Positions 25,364 to 36,085 of a stretch of DNA of 64,000 nt are shown piece after piece. Both the position numbers and the translations under genes were made by a program. The notes under the pieces are model-generated. The model saw nothing but the letters and a program-made list of their open reading frames with translations, searched no databases and was not told the DNA's origin. Source of the DNA: Cannabis sativa (lineage: Eukaryota; Streptophyta; Magnoliopsida; Rosales; Cannabaceae); contig NC_083604.1 in NCBI RefSeq assembly GCF_029168945.1, forward strand, positions 68,154,211 through 68,218,210, in the 5' to 3' direction. The first letter of the stretch is position 1. Each line of letters starts with the position of its first letter.

Positions 25364-26090
25364 CTCAATTTTCACACCTTTTCCACACACATACAACAAA
25401 CTTCCCATCAAAATTCTCCCAAACTGAAGATATACTTATGGTATAATTAGGGTTAAATATCTTGGATATTCATGGGTTTATCTTTTTAGGCTCAATATGT
25501 GTAGAATAAAGAATAGGTTAAGGCTAAAAAAAAAAGGTAACTAGGATAAAAATTACAAGGATGGCTTGAAAGGCACAATCGATCAAAAAAAATTGCCTAA
25601 ATCACTTTCCTAGTCATGCATAATTTATTTATTTCGCCTCAAATAGCAAGCAAGTAAGTTCTAGAATTTTCCAAGCAACTTTTCACATGTTCCAATTAGC
25701 ATACATAAACCAATTCAATTACTAGAAAATTACCTAATATGTTTCCATGTTCTTTTAAAGCACAAAATTGAAATGAGTCAAGAATGTAATATCACCAAGC
25801 ACACTGATTTTTCAAAAAATAAATAAACTTTTCAAATCATGCTATCTACCTACTTTCAAATTAACTCATATTAAGCAAACTAACTCACATTAAAAATTAA
25901 TTTTAGAACTAAAAAAATAAAAAATTTAAATTAAAATTTTAAAATTTAAGTTCACCCCCCAAACTAAAGTGACACATTGTCCCCAATGTGACATTAAAAA
26001 CTAAAGGGAAGGGAACTTACCTGAGCGCCATGTCAGTATGGCGGCGGTGGTGGTGGCGGGTAGAATCCACCTCTTGCATCCATGAGGGCC
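24723..26090 (-). other. Noncoding 3' internal region of the outer element
   Basis: No pol domain is encoded here. The end of the gag-protease frame (a proline-rich tail, then a stop) lies at about 26030-26090, next to the nested insertion. A hairpin-forming ACATTGTCCCCAATGT lies at 25973-25988. An (AT)n run is at about 25333-25360. Confidence 0.7.
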
Positions 26091-26095
26091 TTTGT

Positions 26096-27285
26096 TGTTA
26101 CGAACATTATGATCACTACGCAAGTATACGCAATCAAGTAGTAAACTCACACAGGTGAGGTCGAACCACAGGGAATTGGACTAATTACTACTAAATTATA
26201 CTATTGATTCTATCTGGTAAAAGAATACTTTTTATGAATTAACTAAGACAATTCAGAAAATTAAAAATAACAAAGGACGATTAATCAAGATAAGAAAATA
26301 GGGAGACGAATCCTGTTGTTAAGTTACCAATGTTAATGTTTAAATGCTATCCTTCTCTTGAAGTGAATGACAGATTATGAATTAACCTAGCTCTTTTCAG
26401 ATCTTCTAGGTTCTAAATCTCATGCTCTCTAATTAATCTCTTAATTAAACTAACATGAAATCAGCATTAAGCAATAATCTAAATGTCACAAAGGCTATGT
26501 AAATACTTTCGTTTCACATCAAAACCTAGACTATCCAATTTTAGCATTCTCAATTCTCACTTTTCGCATTTCGACCGAGATCATAAAACATGTAAAAGGT
26601 GATCAATCTTGCACACGGAAATTAAACACAAATATGAATAGTATTCACAATCAAGATGGAGGAATGGCAATTATCCATTAACTAGGAAAAACTTAAACAA
26701 CATTCATCATTCTCCCTAAATAGGAGTTTAGTTCAAAACATCCATAATCAAATCCATAATTAACATTGAAATAGAAAAGAACATAGAAAAATTAAAGAGA
26801 AGAGAAAGAACTAGTTGAAGCAATTGATCCGGGTCGCCACAAGCCACTCTTCTAGCCTTCTCCTTTGTTTCTAGGGTTCCAATTCTGAATGCTCTCTAAT
26901 TTTCACGAACCCTTACTATTTAAACCAATTCTCATCTTTAAAATTCGTGAAATTACGAAACTGCCCAAAAATCCCGTCATAAGGGTCCCCGTCGCGACTG
27001 GCAAAGCCCCCGTCGCGACGGGAGTTCAACTTCGAATTTCTTGAAACTTTCGCGCTCCCGTCGCGATCGGGTAAATTCCCCGTCGCGACGGAACAGTAGC
27101 GACGCCAATCTTGGTTTTTCTTCTCGACTCTTTCACCATTTTTCCTCAATTCTTGTACATACTTTCTTTAAATGCCCGAGGACCTGAAACAAAAGAATCA
27201 AGCGTAATATAGCCCTAAAACTAGAAACAAAGAGTGAAAACTAACCGAAATATGACCCGAATCTTAGACTAATTTTAGCCTAACA
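26096..27285 (-). repeat. 3' LTR of the inner element (1190 bp), with CG-palindrome cluster
   Basis: It begins TGTTACGAACATTATG and ends TTTAGCCTAACA. A cluster of CCCGTCGCGACGGG-like words lies at about 26985-27100. The rest matches 29773-30946 closely. Confidence 0.9.
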
Positions 27286-27298
27286 AATTCCCCCAAAC
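27286..27298 (-). other. Polypurine tract of the inner element
   Basis: Minus-strand GTTTGGGGGAATT lies directly before the 3' LTR and corresponds in position and sequence to the tract of the outer element. Confidence 0.75.
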
Positions 27299-28534
27299 TA
27301 GATTCTTACTCGCCCTCGAGTAAGATAAAAAAAACTAACTACGCTATCAGAAAATCACTACACTGCTGACTCATGCTCTGCTTTCTTCCTTGCATAAACT
27401 AGAATTTCGACCCTAATAACTCTAACAATTAACTCAGATGCTCAATTCATAACACTATGTATAACCACAAAATTTATCCATATGTGAAACATTGTTATAA
27501 AAGTTTTACTCTTTCCAACAGCCCACGTACCCGATAACTCATAAGCTTGCATGCTTACCTTTCTCCACTAATGTTGACGTATTCTTTGGAATCATTAGGT
27601 CTTTTCAAGGCTTTAGGTAGTATGACCTTTATATTGTGGATAGGCAAAAGACAATTTTGGCTCAAGATATCATAAGCACACAAACAGAACCCACAAGCTT
27701 CTTAGTTTTCTTTTTCTAAGATCTCATAATATTCCCTGAATTTACCAAGATTGATAGAAGATATCTCTATTATTTTTCAACATCACTGAAATTTTTTCTT
27801 TTTTTTTTCACACATATTTTTACTTTTTATTGTGTTTTTTTTCATCATATTCCATTTGTTTTCAGTGACATTGAATTACACAATTTTTTTTTTTTGCTCT
27901 TCTCAATCTTACAAGTTTTTCTCCCTCTCACTATTTCCTCACACTAAATGTTTCTCCTCCCCCAAACTAATTATGTAGCTTATGATATCATGGATAACAT
28001 GATGAAGAAAAATTAATAGCGTGGTTGCAATTTTTCAAATCGATGGGTGAAAAACATAACGGGTTTAGGCTCAAAAGGTTAACTAAGGATACACATTATT
28101 ACGGTAGGCTTGAAAGGCTCAAACTATCCAACAAATGCCTAAGTCATATTCCAATTGAACACTATCAAGGATTTCGTCTCAAAAGAATAAACATGCAAGT
28201 TCTAAGCTATCCTGTCAATCTTACCACAAACCATCGTAAAACAATTATATCAATTTTCACAGATTGAGTATTTGCAGATAAACACAGGTTTCTAAGCATC
28301 CAAACTAATCCAAAGAGTTAACAGAATCAAGCACACAGTTATTTTACAATTTCAGATCACATCACACTAATCAACAGCACCCAATTATCTTCTAGCTTAT
28401 TGCCATTCCTTAACTAAAACAAAAAAACTAAAACAGATAATTAAAATGCAGAATTTAAAAATTTTAAGTCTCTCCCCCCAAACTAAATATGACATTGTCC
28501 CCAATGTGACATTAAAAAAAAAAGAAAAGGAAAC
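27299..28534 (-). other. Noncoding 3' internal region of the inner element
   Basis: AT-rich and without a convincing ORF. It contains the same ACATTGTCCCCAATGT hairpin word (28491-28506) just downstream of the gag-like ORF as in the outer element. Confidence 0.7.
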
Positions 28535-29482
28535 TTACCTGAGCGCCACATCAACAAGCGGTTGACGCCCGTAATAAGCATCATGTTGGACAACTTGAAA
28601 GTTGTTTTTAAAAATGCCCTCAAGCTTGGCATGTAATGAGTTTGAACCAAAAACCACACCAACAACACAAGACTTTCGATGATGAGCTTGGGGAGAAGCC
28701 TTTCGAAGCTCGTAGAGGATATAATATGGTGTTGATGAAATATATGGATCCATTGGTGGTTTGTTTGTCAATATCATTGATGCAGTTGAATCAATGATGT
28801 CATGTTCTTCCTCATCCTCCAATGTCACAGTTTCAACACTTTCATCTAACAACCCTTCTTCTTGTTGCTCACTCTTCACTTGGCTATCCATACCCTCACT
28901 TATGATTTCATATTCAATGATTTCCTTTTCACAAGGATCTTGATCTTCAACTGTAGGCTCATTATCTTCCTTGTATTCAAATAATGACCCTTCTTCATTG
29001 TACCAACAACTCTCATAACTTTCATCATTGGAGTTATTACATTCTGAATCATGAGTCATTGAATTATCACATAAAGATCTCACCATGTCAGTTAAGCGAT
29101 TAATCTCTCCTGGAAGTGATTGTAGAAGTGATAGTAGTTGCTCCTCTTTTTCTGTTTGTTGGGATGAATTTGGGCAATAAGGTGGGTATTGGTGACTCCA
29201 ACCCTGAAGTGATGGATTCCAATGCCAATCGTAATCAAAATCTGCCATATCATTCAACAGATTTATTACGTCATAGCCTCTCATTAATAAAGGCGCTCCC
29301 GTTGCCTCTGCTCCATAATCAACCCAGCTTCTTGTTTCATCGTTAAGTCCATTATACAAGAGCCATGTAAAACATCCACTTGAGAAAGTGGGATAACATC
29401 TCTCTCCAAGCTCTTTAAATCTCCTCCAAGCAGAATAGAATGGTTCATTGTGTTGTTGGACAAAATCATCAAGATATAGCAT
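28535..29482 (-). CDS. Gag-like protein of the inner retrotransposon (315 aa)
   Basis: The N-terminal part (about residues 1-55) reads FYSAWRRFKELGERCYP, LLYNGLNDETRSWVDYGA and so on. This matches the second half of the plant Retrotrans_gag domain, where the outer element has [19 protein letters not shown] and [19 protein letters not shown]. The rest is a long Asp/Glu-rich segment (about residues 120-240), ending VDVALR. There is no zinc knuckle, protease or polymerase. The frame is uninterrupted, which for a parasitic element suggests recent activity or selection. Its role is unknown to me: it could be a truncated gag partner for packaging by a helper, or a by-product. Confidence 0.7.
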   Translation of the reverse strand: MLYLDDFVQQHNEPFYSAWRRFKELGERCYPTFSSGCFTWLLYNGLNDETRSWVDYGAEATGAPLLMRGYDVINLLNDMADFDYDWHWNPSLQGWSHQYPPYCPNSSQQTEKEEQLLSLLQSLPGEINRLTDMVRSLCDNSMTHDSECNNSNDESYESCWYNEEGSLFEYKEDNEPTVEDQDPCEKEIIEYEIISEGMDSQVKSEQQEEGLLDESVETVTLEDEEEHDIIDSTASMILTNKPPMDPYISSTPYYILYELRKASPQAHHRKSCVVGVVFGSNSLHAKLEGIFKNNFQVVQHDAYYGRQPLVDVALR

Positions 29483-29748
29483 CTGGATTTATCTTGCAGT
29501 TCAAACTCATAAGTAAAACATTAGTAAAATTAAAAAATAAAACTAAATTAGTACTAAAAAGATAAAAAAAAAAATTGAAACAACAAAATTAATACTAAAA
29601 CTAAAAAGAAAAACCAAATTAGAAAAAAAAATTTACTTTTTAATAATATTACAAACTTTAATCTAAAAGAAACAAATTGGAAATAAGCAAAAGAATTAAC
29701 CAAAGTAGAAGTTAGTATAATTTTATGTAATATTAATCTTTAAACAAT

Positions 29749-29766
29749 TCCCCGGCAACGGCGCCA
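29749..29766 (-). other. Primer-binding site (tRNA-Asp) of the inner element
   Basis: Minus-strand TGGCGCCGTTGCCGGGGA is complementary to the 3' end of plant tRNA-Asp. It lies six bases inside the 5' LTR, which ends at 29773. Confidence 0.85.
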
Positions 29767-29772
29767 AAAACT

Positions 29773-30946
29773 TGTTACGAACATTATGATCACTACGCAA
29801 GTATACGCAATCAAGTAGTAAACTCACACAGGTGAGGTCGAACCACAGGGAATTGGACTAATTACTACTAAATTATACTATTGATTCTATCTGGTAAAAG
29901 AATACTTTTTATGAATTAACTAAGACAATTCAGAAAATTAAAAATAACAAAGGACGATTAATCAAGATAAGAAAATAGGGAGACGAATCCTGTTGTTAAG
30001 TTACCAATGTTAATGTTTAAATGCTATCCTTCTCTTGAAGTGAATGACAGATTATGAATTAACCTAGCTCTTTTCAGATCTTCTAGGTTCTAAATCTCAT
30101 GCTCTCTAATTAATCTCTTAATTAAACTAACATGAAATCAGCATTAAGCAATAATCTAAATGTCACAAAGGCTATGTAAATACTTTCGTTTCACATCAAA
30201 ACCTAGACTATCCAATTTTAGCATTCTCAATTCTCACTTTTCAGATTTCGAATTGAGATCATAAAACATGTAAAAGGTGATCAATCTTGCACATGGAAAT
30301 TAAACACAAATATGAATAGTATTCACAATCAAGATGGAGGAATGGCAATTATCCATTAACTAGGAAAAACTTAAACAACATTCATCATTCTCCCTAAATA
30401 GGAGTTTAGTTCAAAACATCCATAATCAAATCCATAATTAACATTGAAATAGAAAAGAACATAGAAAAATTAAAGAGAAGAGAAAGAACTAGTTGAAGCA
30501 ATTGATCCGGGTCGCCACAAGCCGCTCTTCTAGCCTCCTCCTTTGTTTCTAGGGTTCCAATTCTGAATGCTCTCTAATTTTCACGAACCCTTACTATTTA
30601 AACCAATTCTCATCTTTAAAATTCGTGAAATTACGAAACTGCCCAAAAATCCCGTCATAAGGGTCCCCGTCGCGACTGGCAAAGCCCCCGTCGCGACGGG
30701 AGTTCAACTTCGAATTTCTTGAAACTTTCTGCCAGTTCCCGTCGCGACGGGAACAGGCAGCGACGCCAATCTTGGTTTTTCTTCTCGATTCTTTCACCAT
30801 TTTTCCTCAATTCTTGTACATACTTTCTTTAAATGCCCGAGGACCTGAAACAAAAGAATCAAGCGTAATATAGCCCTAAAACTAGAAACAAAGAGTGAAA
30901 ACTAACCGAAATATGACCCGAATCTTAGACTAATTTTAGCCTAACA
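29773..30946 (-). repeat. 5' LTR of the inner element (1174 bp)
   Basis: It pairs with 26096-27285. The main differences are a handful of substitutions and a rearranged CG-palindrome cluster at about 30660-30770. Confidence 0.9.
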
Positions 30947-33303
30947 TTTGTGCCAAACGAAGAAAACTGACCTCTAATGTTGCAATTTTTAAAGTTGTCC
31001 TTAGATTGAGAGTCACCTTCATAATTCCCACACAACAGTCTTTTCATACGTCGTCGAACAGTTCGAAATCGTTCTTTAGACTTCCCTTTCGTCTTGTTGG
31101 TAATGACTTCTCGACCATCCTTTACAACTTCCAGTCGACAACAAGTAGGAATTTCAGTTGCGGCAAATACTTTGAAAGTCTCTTCTTCTTTTTGAACACG
31201 CAACTTTAACTCCCCCTTCTGTACATCAATTAATGCTCTTCCCGTTGCTAGGAATGGTCTTCTGAAGATGATAGGAATATTTTCATCTTCCTCCATGTCA
31301 AGTATTATGAAATCAGCAGGGAAGATGAACTTACCAACCTTTACCAAAACATCTTCAATTATACCCCGAGGATGAGTTAAAGAACGATCTGCCATCTGTA
31401 AAGTGACTGTTGTGGGCTTGGCTTCCCCTAATTTCAATCTTTTAAACATGGATAGGGGCATTAAGTTGATACTGGCTCCCAGATCACATAAAGCTTTTGT
31501 TTGTATCAAACCCCCTATTGAGCATGGGATGTTGAAACTACCCGGATCTTTTAGCTTGGGTGGTAGTTTCTTTTGCAGGACCGCACTGCACTCTTCAGTA
31601 AGTGCCACCATCTCAAATTCTTTCAACTTCATTTTCTTGGATAAGATGTCTTTCATGAACTTCAGGTAAGTTGGCATCTGTTCCAAAGCCTCTATGAATG
31701 GGATGTTGCTATGCAGTTTCTTGAATATTTCAAGGAATTTTGAAAACTGCTTATCCATCTTATTCTTGTGAAGTCTTTGAGGATAAGGAATTTTGATGTG
31801 ATGGTTAATGCTGATGGGAGGTGGAGTTTCTTTTTGTTGAAGACCATCAGTAGTCTTCTTCTTCTTTTGTGTTGGTACTGGTTCTCCATCTTCTTTCTCC
31901 TTTGGCTTGTCTTGGTTTGTCTCAGCATAGGTCTTACCACTTCTCAAGGTAATTGCATTACAATTCTCTTTTGGATTTACCTCAGTAGTATTAGGCAAGT
32001 TACCTTGAGCCCTGTTAGTATTTTGAGAAGCCAACTGCTCCACTTTGTTTTCCAAGACCTTAATGGAAGACTCAATCTTTGTCATGAATTGCATCAACGT
32101 GTCTAATTGAGGATTAGACCCTCCACTTGAGTCTTGTTGTTGTTGTTGTTGGCTTTGCTGAGGATAAAACCCTTGTTGTTGCTGATTAGGAAACTGCTTT
32201 TGGAAGCTCTGCTGACGACCTCCTTGGTTGAAACCATAATTATTCTGATAGTTTCCAATGGCGTGGGCTTGCTCCATTGGCGAACTGTCTACATCTATTG
32301 GGCAGGTATCAGTAGTATGAGGTCCTCCACACAGCTTGCAGACAACTTGAGCTTGCTTGGCTTGTGCAGTCACCAACTTTGTTAATGCCTTTACCTGGGC
32401 TGTCAACTTGGTTATGGCATCAACGTCATGCATTCCCGCAACCTTTTTAGTTGGGCCTCTCTCTGTTGACCATTGTTGATTAGTTATGGCCATCTCTTCA
32501 AGTAATTCAAAGGCCTCATTAGCACTTTTCCTCATAAAATCCCCACCAGCTGTGGCATCTATCAATGTTCGGGTGTTGCTCATTAATCCAGTATAGAAGT
32601 TATGCACTTGCAACCACTTCACAATCCCATGATTCGGGCACTTCCTCAATAAGTCCTTGAATCTCTCCCAGGCTTCATAAAGAGATTTGTTGTCATGCTG
32701 GGTAAAGTTGTTAATTTCAGCTCTCAGCTTGGCAATTTTTGCAGGAGGAAAGTATTTGGAAAGGAATTTCAGGGCCAATTCCTCCCAAGTGTTGATAGAG
32801 TGGGTTGGCAAAGATACCAACCAACTTTTGGCTCGCTCCCTTAGTGAGAATGGGAACAGCCTTAGCCTGATGGCGTCATCGCTAACTCCATTCATCTTGA
32901 ATGTCCGGCACAATTCTTCGAAGTTGGCGAGGTGCATGTTTGGGTCTTCTGACGGCAATCTCCCAAACTGGACTGAAGATTGGACCATTTGTAGTATGGC
33001 TGGCTTGATTTCAAAAGTGTTGGCGTCAACAGCAGGTGGCCTTATACAGGATCGGGCCACTGTCAAGTTAGGAAGCAAGTAATCCCTCAGGCTACGGTCA
33101 TTGTTGTTGTGTCCATTAGCCTGGTCTTCTACGCCTCCTCCGTTGCTCCCATTGTTGCCATAGTTGGTGTTGTCAGCTATGACTCCTTCTTGTTCAATCT
33201 CTAGTGCCGCTCTTTCCAATTTTCTCATTCTTCTGTTTCTTCTGCAAGTCTTTTCTATCTCAGGGTCAACAGGTAATCTGGCAATTGGAACTCTACTTCT
33301 CAT
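30925..33303 (-). pseudogene. Gag-protease ORF of the outer retrotransposon, 3' end cut by the inner element
   Basis: The 792-codon frame starts at the minus-strand ATG 33303 and runs into the inner element's LTR, ending at an artefactual stop at 30925. Genuine sequence stops at about 30947. Domains in order: basic N-terminus; Retrotrans_gag (about residues 95-265, with [20 protein letters not shown]); a CX2CX3HX4C knuckle ([13 protein letters not shown], about residue 325); Gln-rich linker; and a retropepsin-like aspartic protease with [13 protein letters not shown] (about residue 610). There is no RT. The remaining codons and the true stop are on the far side of the insertion, near 26030-26090. 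The frame is otherwise open, so gag coding was intact when the inner element arrived. Confidence 0.88.
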
Positions 33304-33417
33304 AAACTATTGAACCTGAAAACAAAATAAGATCTTGAGACAAATCGAGTTAGTACTCAAATTGAAAAGAAAACCAAATTAGAACAAAATTTAATTTTTA
33401 ATAATATTAACTATCAC

Positions 33418-33435
33418 TCCCCGGCAACGGCGTCA
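33418..33435 (-). other. Primer-binding site (tRNA-Asp, one mismatch) of the outer element
   Basis: Minus-strand TGACGCCGTTGCCGGGGA differs from the perfect tRNA-Asp complement at one base, probably a CpG-type decay. It sits six bases from the 5' LTR end, as in the inner element. Confidence 0.8.
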
Positions 33436-33441
33436 AAAACT

Positions 33442-34765
33442 TGTTGCGATATTTTGCACACGCAAGTGTACGTATCGTTTCAAGTAGTAAACTCACCAGG
33501 AGTGAGGTCGATCCCACAGGGAGTGCAGTTAAGTATGTTAAAATTAAACCTTTACTTCTATTTGGTTGAATGAAAATTAAGAAAGAATTAAAAATAAGGG
33601 ACTAATAAGAAGCAATTATTTAAGAAAATTGAGAGTTAATAAAAACTAGGGCTTCGATTTCAATTGTTTCTATTGATTATGGCCTAATATGATTATTTTT
33701 CTAATATTAATTTCTATGCAATAGCAGGTTTACTAAGGTAATTTATAGTCTTCTCAGATATATAAATCTCAATTACATGCAAACTTTCTACTCTCGTGAT
33801 AAATTTAGCATGCAACAGGCATTAAACACAGAAACCCTATAAGCTATCTAAACCATATAGGTACTCTCGTTCTATATCGAAATTCAGTTCTATTTCACTA
33901 TAGCATAATTGACACTCACTTCTCAAATCTCGCATCAAAATCATAAACAGTTAATTGGTGGCCAGACAATTAAAAGTAAATAAGTACGAATGAAATAAAA
34001 TACATAGAAATTAGGGGGAAAATAAATCATATTAAAACCATAAAACAATGTTAAACAATATTCATCTAACCCTAATAAAGTGTTTAGCTACACATGTTCA
34101 TGGAAGCACAATTACACATATTAACTTTAAGAAAAGAAATGAAAATAGAGAAGAGAAGAAGAGAAAATGCTGAAAACCCCTGAGAAGTATGCCTCCAATA
34201 TTGCAGTTGATCTCTCCACTCTGTATCTGAATTCTCTCTTTTTTTTTTCTCTCTAAAATTGCTTGCTAAACTCAACTCCCTTCTTCCTTTTATATAGGCA
34301 TTGAAGGCCTAAAAAGATGGAAAAAACGCACATGTTTAAATTCCCATTCGAATTTAAATTTTTGGTAAATCTCAGACGAGATATTTTTTCTACTGCATCG
34401 ACTGATAGTATTTTGGTCATAACTCTCTCGATATTGCTCGGAATTGGACAATTCAAGATGTTCTGGAAAGATAAAAGAGAGATCTAGAACTTTTATGTTT
34501 TAACATTTTCGAAAATCTAATTTGATGATAGTCAAATTCAGGCTTGAAGTTACAGCTTTATTTTCTTGCACAGTTTTCTCTATTTTAAATATCATGATAT
34601 TTTTATCTTTTTCCCATCTTTTTCTCTGATATTTTTCTAATATTCTTCTATTTTAAATGTGCAAAAATAAAAGATAACAAGCGTGAAAATGCTCCAAACA
34701 CGATTAAAACTAAATTAAAAATATACTAAACTTAATCTAAAATTAATACTTAAAATAACCTAACA
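33442..34765 (-). repeat. 5' LTR of the outer element (1324 bp)
   Basis: It begins TGTTGCGATATTTTGCAC and ends AACCTAACA, pairing with 23390-24709. Confidence 0.9.
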
Positions 34766-34770
34766 CTCAG

Positions 34771-36085
34771 CATAAGAAAGAAGCTTTCCATCCTAATCTT
34801 GAACCTTTTTCCGAATTATATCCTTCAAGAAACCCAGACTCACAGACTTAGACCGACCCAGGGTATTAGGTAAACCAAGATAAGTAATGTGTTCAAAAGC
34901 TTCTGCCATTTGTAAAATATTGCAAAGATCCAATTGAGTTGGCCCCGCCACATTGGCACTAAAAAAGACATTAGATTTTTCCAAATTAACTTGCTGACTT
35001 GATGCCTCCTCAAACTTATGAAGCAACTCCAAAACTCTTATAGCATCTTCAGGGAAAGCTTTGCAAAAGATATAACTGTCATCAGTAAAAAAAACATATG
35101 AGAGATAACAGGAGCTTACCTGCAAACTTTGATTCCTATAATCCACTTCCAAGATTCATAGACTCGAATAAATGAGAAAAGATCCTCGACACATATTATA
35201 AATAAATATAGAGAAAATGGATCTCTTTCTCGAATGCCATGAGTTGGAAAGATAGGTCCCATCTCTCTACCACCGTGTACAATAGTATAAGACACTGAAG
35301 TGACACAAGTAAGAATCAAATCAACCCATCTCTCCGTGAATCCCATTTGAAGCAAAATTGCATGAAGATGACCCCATTCCACCATGTTATATGCCTTACT
35401 CATATCCAACTTAAGAGCCATACTACCCTCTCGACCTCTCCTTTCTCTTTTCAAGTAGTGCATGACTTCAAAAGAGACCGTGATATTGTCAGAGATTAGG
35501 CGACCCAGAATAAACGCAATTTGAGTATCAGACACAACAACATCCAACAACCCTTTCATTCTATTAGCAATCACCTTAGTAATTACTTTGACCAACACAT
35601 TACACAAAGAAATAGATCACAAGTTCCCCAACACAAAAGGGTGCTTCTTCTTGGGAATGAGAACCACATTAGTTTCATTAACCTCCGAGAGAACACCACG
35701 ATCAAAAAAATCTCGAACCATCCTCACCATATCATGACCAACTATCTCCCAATATTTTTGGAAAAAAGCAGAAGTCATGCCATCCGGTCCTGGGCTCTTC
35801 TCTAGGTGCATTTGGAACAAAGCATGTTTAACTTCTTCTTCTAACACAGGCTTGAGCAACTCCAAATTATGAGTAATCGAAACAGTAAGCGAAACACACT
35901 AAATCACCTCTCGCCAGTTAGCATTAGAAGCCGAAAATAAGTTAAAAAAATAATTCACCACCAACTCCTGCAGGCCATTGTCCCACTTCACCCAATCTCC
36001 TTGATCTGTTTTCAGCCACCAACTCCTGCAGGCCATTGTCCCACTCCACCCAATCACCTTGATCTGTTTTCAGCTTATGAATGTG
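34771..36085 (-). pseudogene. LINE ORF2 relic, 5' part (reverse transcriptase)
   Basis: The minus-strand frames read ALFQMHLEKSPGPDGMTSAF, VVLIPKKKH, LVKVITKVIANRMKG, ALKLDMSKAYNMVEWG, THGIRERDPFSLYLF, VFFTDDSYIFCKAF and ITYLGLPNTLGRSKS. This is the L1-type RT fold with several lesions. The catalytic FADD box reads FTDD and the usual RQGDP box reads RERDP. The frame resumes at 23384 after the LTR element. The endonuclease domain is absent upstream of about 36085. Clearly inactive. Confidence 0.85.
35958..36073. repeat. 58-bp tandem duplication inside the LINE relic
   Basis: Two adjacent copies (35958-36015 and 36016-36073) start CCACCAACTCCTGCAGGCC and end TTGATCTGTTTTCAG. They differ at two positions (ACTTCA/ACTCCA and ATCTCC/ATCACC). 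Confidence 0.9.

Larger units (their letters stand above)
26096..30946 (-). mobile_element. Inner (nested) LTR retrotransposon, non-autonomous, gag-like ORF only
   Basis: LTRs lie at 26096-27285 and 29773-30946, with a perfect 5-bp target duplication TTTGT (26091-26095 and 30947-30951). It is inserted into the 3' end of the outer element's gag-protease frame. The minus-strand order is 5' LTR, perfect tRNA-Asp primer site, one 315-aa gag-related ORF, noncoding stretch, polypurine tract GTTTGGGGGAATT, 3' LTR. There is no protease, RT or integrase. The two LTRs are nearly identical over long stretches, so it is younger than its host element, as nesting demands. Confidence 0.9.
23390..34765 (-). 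mobile_element. Outer LTR retrotransposon: gag-protease only, non-autonomous Ty3/gypsy (TR-GAG-like), carrying a nested element
   Basis: The element has TG...CA ended LTRs at 23390-24709 and 33442-34765 and a perfect 5-bp target duplication CTCAG (23385-23389 and 34766-34770). Read on the minus strand the order is 5' LTR, tRNA-Asp primer site, gag-protease ORF, noncoding region, polypurine tract, 3' LTR. After removing the nested insertion (26096-30946 plus one duplication copy) about 6.5 kb is left, with no reverse transcriptase, RNase H or integrase. It must have relied on an autonomous relative, presumably of the Athila/Tat lineage given the primer site and gag type. The two LTRs differ at many scattered positions, so the insertion is not very recent. 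Confidence 0.9.

Noticed and set aside
28025..28267. 80-codon plus-strand ORF in the inner element
   Set aside because: It is antisense to the element, lies in its noncoding region and has no domain.
31006..33082. Several plus-strand ORFs of 67-131 codons
   Set aside because: They are antisense to the gag-protease ORF, with no domain or codon signal of their own.
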